A DNA stretch of 17,557 nucleotides from an uncultured Cocleimonas sp. GTDB lineage: Bacteria > Pseudomonadota > Gammaproteobacteria > Thiotrichales > Thiotrichaceae. Shown one piece after another: positions 15,058 through 17,557 of this stretch; within the stretch, counting starts at the first letter, position 1, and each line of letters begins with the position of its first letter. The notes below the pieces were generated by a model. That model was not told the DNA's origin, searched no databases, and saw only the letters and a list, made by a program, of their open reading frames with translations. Location of the stretch: assembly GCA_938041705.1 (NCBI GenBank), contig CALISP010000252.1:1-17557 (forward strand), written 5' to 3'. The position numbers and the translations under genes were made by a program.

Positions 15058-15339
15058 TTGTGTTTAGCTTTGTCTAAAAATATATCAGAAGAATCAGCAA
15101 TTGAACTTTCACAACTGCGTTGGCATTGCCGACGTGGTGTGAAAGAGTTAGACGTTGTTCTTAGTAATTACTTAGACAACCATTATTTAAAATCTGACTT
15201 AAATCTACAATTAGCGTTTAAAACCTTATTGAAGCTAGAAGACCCCATCTTGATGTCTTTTATTTTAGATTACCAACAAAATGATGATACTGATGAGAAA
15301 CAAGTATTAGAAAAAATGAAAAAACCCTTTTCTAAATAA
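15058..15339 (+). CDS. sdhE: FAD assembly factor SdhE (YgfY/CptB family)
   Basis: 93 residues from TTG at 15058, or 89 from TTG at 15070 (which would begin MSKNISEES). No ATG or GTG lies in frame before the conserved region. RWHCRRGVKELDVVLSNYL contains the RGxxE signature of the family, followed by the hydrophobic five-helix core (LLKLEDPILMSFIL). SdhE binds SdhA and promotes covalent attachment of FAD to the active-site histidine. It sits two bases after sdhB, so its supply is tied to that of SdhA. No Shine-Dalgarno is visible and the start is a weak TTG, suggesting low, coupled translation. Confidence 0.93.
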   Translation: MCLALSKNISEESAIELSQLRWHCRRGVKELDVVLSNYLDNHYLKSDLNLQLAFKTLLKLEDPILMSFILDYQQNDDTDEKQVLEKMKKPFSK

Positions 15340-15396
15340 TATAAAATATCATAGATAGATAATTCTAAAATATAAAAACATCTCCCTAATTTTCAT

Positions 15397-15418
15397 TAGC
15401 TTTTAATTTATAAAGCTA
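15397..15418 (+). terminator. AT-rich hairpin after sdhE, possible weak terminator
   Basis: TAGCTTT / AAAGCTA arms of 7 bases flank an 8-base loop, 57 bases after the sdhE stop. The stem is GC-poor and the following bases are mixed (TACATTCATTTTT), so termination would be inefficient at best. It could equally be a regulatory hairpin of the 249-base gap before the cytochrome gene. Nothing else in that gap was identifiable. Confidence 0.25.
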
Positions 15419-15588
15419 TACATTCATTTTTACATTCTTATTCTTATTTTAATATCACATAGAATACTCTGATATTTCTTTATTTTATTAATTCTCAATA
15501 AGCATATAACACGTTTACCATAATAACTAATTCATACAAAAAATAAGCGTACTTGAATTATTATCATTTGTTTTCTACATTTAATGTC

Positions 15589-16947
15589 ATGTTATTAAAA
15601 AACAAAAAATATCCATCTACTCTATTTGGTTTTATTTCTCTTTTTCTTCTTTTGAGTTTTATCCAAACTTCTTTTGCAACTTATCCTGAATCACCTGTAA
15701 TAAAAAATAATAATTTAATAGGTCACGGTGGCCCTATAAATACTGTTGCAGTAAGTCCTGATGGAAGCTCTGCTTTATCAGGAAGCCTAGATTACAACGT
15801 CATGTTTTGGGATTTGAAATCAAATAAGTTAAAGCATCGTTTTAGTGGACACAGAGGTGCTGTAAGTTCTATTGCATATACTCCTAATGGAGATAAAGCC
15901 ATATCTACTGGCGATGACGGAATTGTGTATCTATGGGATTTAAAAAATACTAAGCTGATACATGAATTTACAGGTCATGAAGGTAAAGTAGTGTCGGTAT
16001 CTATTAGCAATGATTCTAACATTGCAGTCACAACAGGATGGGATGGTACAGTAAGGTTATGGGATTTAATTACATTAAAACCCTTACAGAAGTTTAAAAT
16101 ACATAACGAGAGAGTAAACGGTGCTTTAATTTCTGCTGATAATAAACTGATATATACAGGCGGTTACGACGGAAAATTTCGTTCATATTATGCCGAATCA
16201 GGTGAATTCAATGAAATGCTTCATCAACATAGTTGGCCTATAAACATCATGCGTTGGCTACCGAATCAGAAAAAAATTATATTTGGAGCCACTAATGGTG
16301 ATGTCCACATTCTTGATATCACTAGCAATAAAGTAACAAAAATACTTATTCCACATAGCAAGCCTGTATTGGGTATAGCCGTATCAAAACAACACAATTT
16401 AATTGCAACCGGGGGGAATGATGGAGTAATTCGAGTATGGCGAATGAAAGACTGGAAACTTATTGGTGAAACCGTCACTATTCTCGGACCAGTTTGGGCA
16501 CTAGCGTTTAATAATGATGGAAAATCTTTATTCTATGGCTCATTGGATGATGAGGTTAAACATTGGTCTATCACATTGAATGAAGAAGATAACTTATGGG
16601 TTGGACATAAGCCCAGACGCTTTCAAGTCAAATCTGGAATGAAACTAGGAGAATTACAGTTTGCTAGAAAATGCAGTGTATGCCACACATTAAGCTCTAA
16701 TGATGCTAATCGAGCCGGACCAACTTTACATAAAGTGTTTGGAAGAAAGGCGGGAACATTATCAGGATATGATTATTCTCAAAGTCTTTTAGACTCAACA
16801 ATAACTTGGAACGAGAAAACTATTAATAAATTATTTAAAGAAGGTCCGAATAATGTAGTTCCAGGAACTAAAATGCCCTTACAAAAAGTCGCTGACAATA
16901 AAAAAAGAAAAGCACTAATTGATTATCTAAAAACAGCTACAGAATAA
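15589..16947 (+). CDS. Secreted WD40 beta-propeller fused to class I cytochrome c
   Basis: 452 residues from ATG 15589. This start puts a proper signal peptide first (basic MLLKNKKYPS, hydrophobic core, cut after SFA at about 30). A TTG at 15553 would add 12 residues in front of it and has no better support. From residue 45 seven WD-type repeats of about 42 residues follow, the first three with clear GH...WD signatures (GHGGPI...FWDL, GHRGAV...LWDL, GHEGKV...LWDL), the last four more degenerate. One seven-bladed propeller ends near 335. A C-terminal cytochrome c has C362-S-V-C-H366 for haem attachment, AGPTLHKVFGRKAG, and PGTKMPL with M429 as likely sixth ligand. Periplasmic electron carrier joined to a protein-binding or substrate-binding propeller. 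Partner and substrate are unknown. Confidence 0.9.
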   Translation: MLLKNKKYPSTLFGFISLFLLLSFIQTSFATYPESPVIKNNNLIGHGGPINTVAVSPDGSSALSGSLDYNVMFWDLKSNKLKHRFSGHRGAVSSIAYTPNGDKAISTGDDGIVYLWDLKNTKLIHEFTGHEGKVVSVSISNDSNIAVTTGWDGTVRLWDLITLKPLQKFKIHNERVNGALISADNKLIYTGGYDGKFRSYYAESGEFNEMLHQHSWPINIMRWLPNQKKIIFGATNGDVHILDITSNKVTKILIPHSKPVLGIAVSKQHNLIATGGNDGVIRVWRMKDWKLIGETVTILGPVWALAFNNDGKSLFYGSLDDEVKHWSITLNEEDNLWVGHKPRRFQVKSGMKLGELQFARKCSVCHTLSSNDANRAGPTLHKVFGRKAGTLSGYDYSQSLLDSTITWNEKTINKLFKEGPNNVVPGTKMPLQKVADNKKRKALIDYLKTATE

Positions 16948-16972
16948 ATCTCCTAAACAGATGTGTGATTAC

Positions 16973-17464
16973 TTACAAAGAATTAATAATTAAAGTTTTA
17001 GCCATAACAATCGCATCTTCACGCCCATTATTGCCTGGATAATAGTTTTTTCGTAAACCTATCTCATTGTAGGCTTCAGTTTGGTATAAATGTAAACCTG
17101 ACTTGTTTGAAGGTCTAACCTCTAAAAAACACGTTTCAGCACCATAATTTTTAGCAACTATCTCTGTCTCATTCAATAGTTTACGCCCCCATCCTTTATT
17201 TTGATTCTGTGGATATAAACAGATATTCAAAATGTGCGCCTCTTTTAACACAACTGACATCACAACATGGCCTAACAATGATTGTTGTTGCTCAAAAACC
17301 CAGCAATAATAGGCTTTGTTTGATAAACAATCTTCAAAATTACCCCGAGTCCATGGATAAGGATAAGATGCTAATTCACCCACCATCAACTCAGTTAAAT
17401 CCTCAGTTTGCATAGGACGTAAATATTCAAGTTGAGGAGTTACAATAGTAGGATTAGCCGACAT
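16973..17464 (-). CDS. rimI: Ribosomal protein alanine N-acetyltransferase RimI
   Basis: 163 residues, GNAT fold. YPYPWTRGNFEDCL near 34-46 is the usual RimI substrate-side segment (Y-P-W-T-x-x-x-F-x-x-C). Q88-N-K-G91-W-G93 is the acetyl-CoA pyrophosphate loop. E115 in LEVRPSN and Y127 in LYQTEAY align with the catalytic E103 and Y115 of E. coli RimI, and RKNYYPGNNGREDAIVM is the family C-terminus. RimI acetylates the N-terminal alanine of ribosomal protein S18. One deviation: the usual L-G-F after LY is T-E-A-Y here. It converges on the cytochrome gene with 25 bases between stops and no terminator hairpin. Confidence 0.94.
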   Translation of the reverse strand: MSANPTIVTPQLEYLRPMQTEDLTELMVGELASYPYPWTRGNFEDCLSNKAYYCWVFEQQQSLLGHVVMSVVLKEAHILNICLYPQNQNKGWGRKLLNETEIVAKNYGAETCFLEVRPSNKSGLHLYQTEAYNEIGLRKNYYPGNNGREDAIVMAKTLIINSL

Positions 17465-17520
17465 ATTAATTAATTTATCTTAGGTTATTAATAGATTCTA
17501 TAAATGTAATATAAATATTA

Positions 17521-17556
17521 TTAATTCAATAAACTCATAGCTAGTTTAAGGTCATC
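17521..17556 (-). CDS. Possible C-terminal tail of the gene upstream of rimI
   Basis: On the minus strand one frame is open from the window edge for 11 codons (DDLKLAMSLLN) and stops with TAA at 17523-17521, 56 bases before the rimI ATG. The other two frames hit stops sooner. Eleven codons cannot identify a family and an open stretch this short is not significant by itself. Confidence 0.25.
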   Translation of the reverse strand, partial: DDLKLAMSLLN

Positions 17557-17557
17557 C

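Noticed and set aside
17209..17415. 68-codon rightward frame inside rimI
   Set aside because: rimI on the opposite strand has all catalytic and cofactor motifs; the rightward peptide has none.
1..17557. tRNA, rRNA, CRISPR array, riboswitch or prophage signals
   Set aside because: No cloverleaf-like segments, no regularly spaced direct repeats, no conserved riboswitch cores and no phage or transposase proteins were found on reading both strands.

Overview
The window is ordinary bacterial chromosome with low GC (clearly AT-rich, by eye in the mid-thirties percent). The gene set points to a free-living, didermic, respiring gammaproteobacterium: LptD/SurA/PdxA in the order seen in Gammaproteobacteria, DsbB, monothiol glutaredoxin, ZapE, an sdhCDAB-sdhE operon, a YgfX-like protein and RimI. 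I cannot name the genus. The Sdh proteins look closer to the alphaproteobacterial/mitochondrial type than to E. coli Sdh. No tRNA, rRNA, CRISPR array, transposase or phage gene was seen.

Layout. 1-85: the start of a leftward gene that runs off the window. 86-604: a non-coding leader. 605-3263: a rightward pair encoding an O-antigen ligase/polymerase-like membrane protein and a Wzx-like flippase. 3260-3754: a leftward hexapeptide O-acetyltransferase that meets the flippase tail to tail. 4044-9114: lptD-surA-pdxA-dsbB, tightly packed. 9344-9673: grxD, with its own candidate promoter and a clear intrinsic terminator. 9728-10189: a leftward YgfX/CptA-like gene, divergent from zapE (10246-11487). 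11650-15339: sdhC-sdhD-sdhA-sdhB-sdhE. 15589-16947: a secreted seven-bladed WD40 propeller fused to a class I cytochrome c. 16973-17464: leftward rimI.

How the genes fit together. The left half is envelope biogenesis: surface polysaccharide polymerisation/ligation, export and O-acetylation, then LptD (final LPS transporter), SurA (its periplasmic chaperone) and DsbB (source of oxidising power for the LptD disulfides; LptD carries the expected four cysteines). The right half is respiration: complex II, its flavinylation factor SdhE, a possible SdhE partner (YgfX-like) 4.9 kb away, and a periplasmic cytochrome c fusion of unknown function.

The least explained signal is a 23-nt imperfect repeat (458-480 and 3915-3937, 21 of 23 identical). 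It has a G-rich core inside inverted AAAAG/CTTTT arms and lies in the same orientation 106-124 nt upstream of both the polysaccharide pair and lptD. Both of those genes lack a recognisable Shine-Dalgarno sequence.
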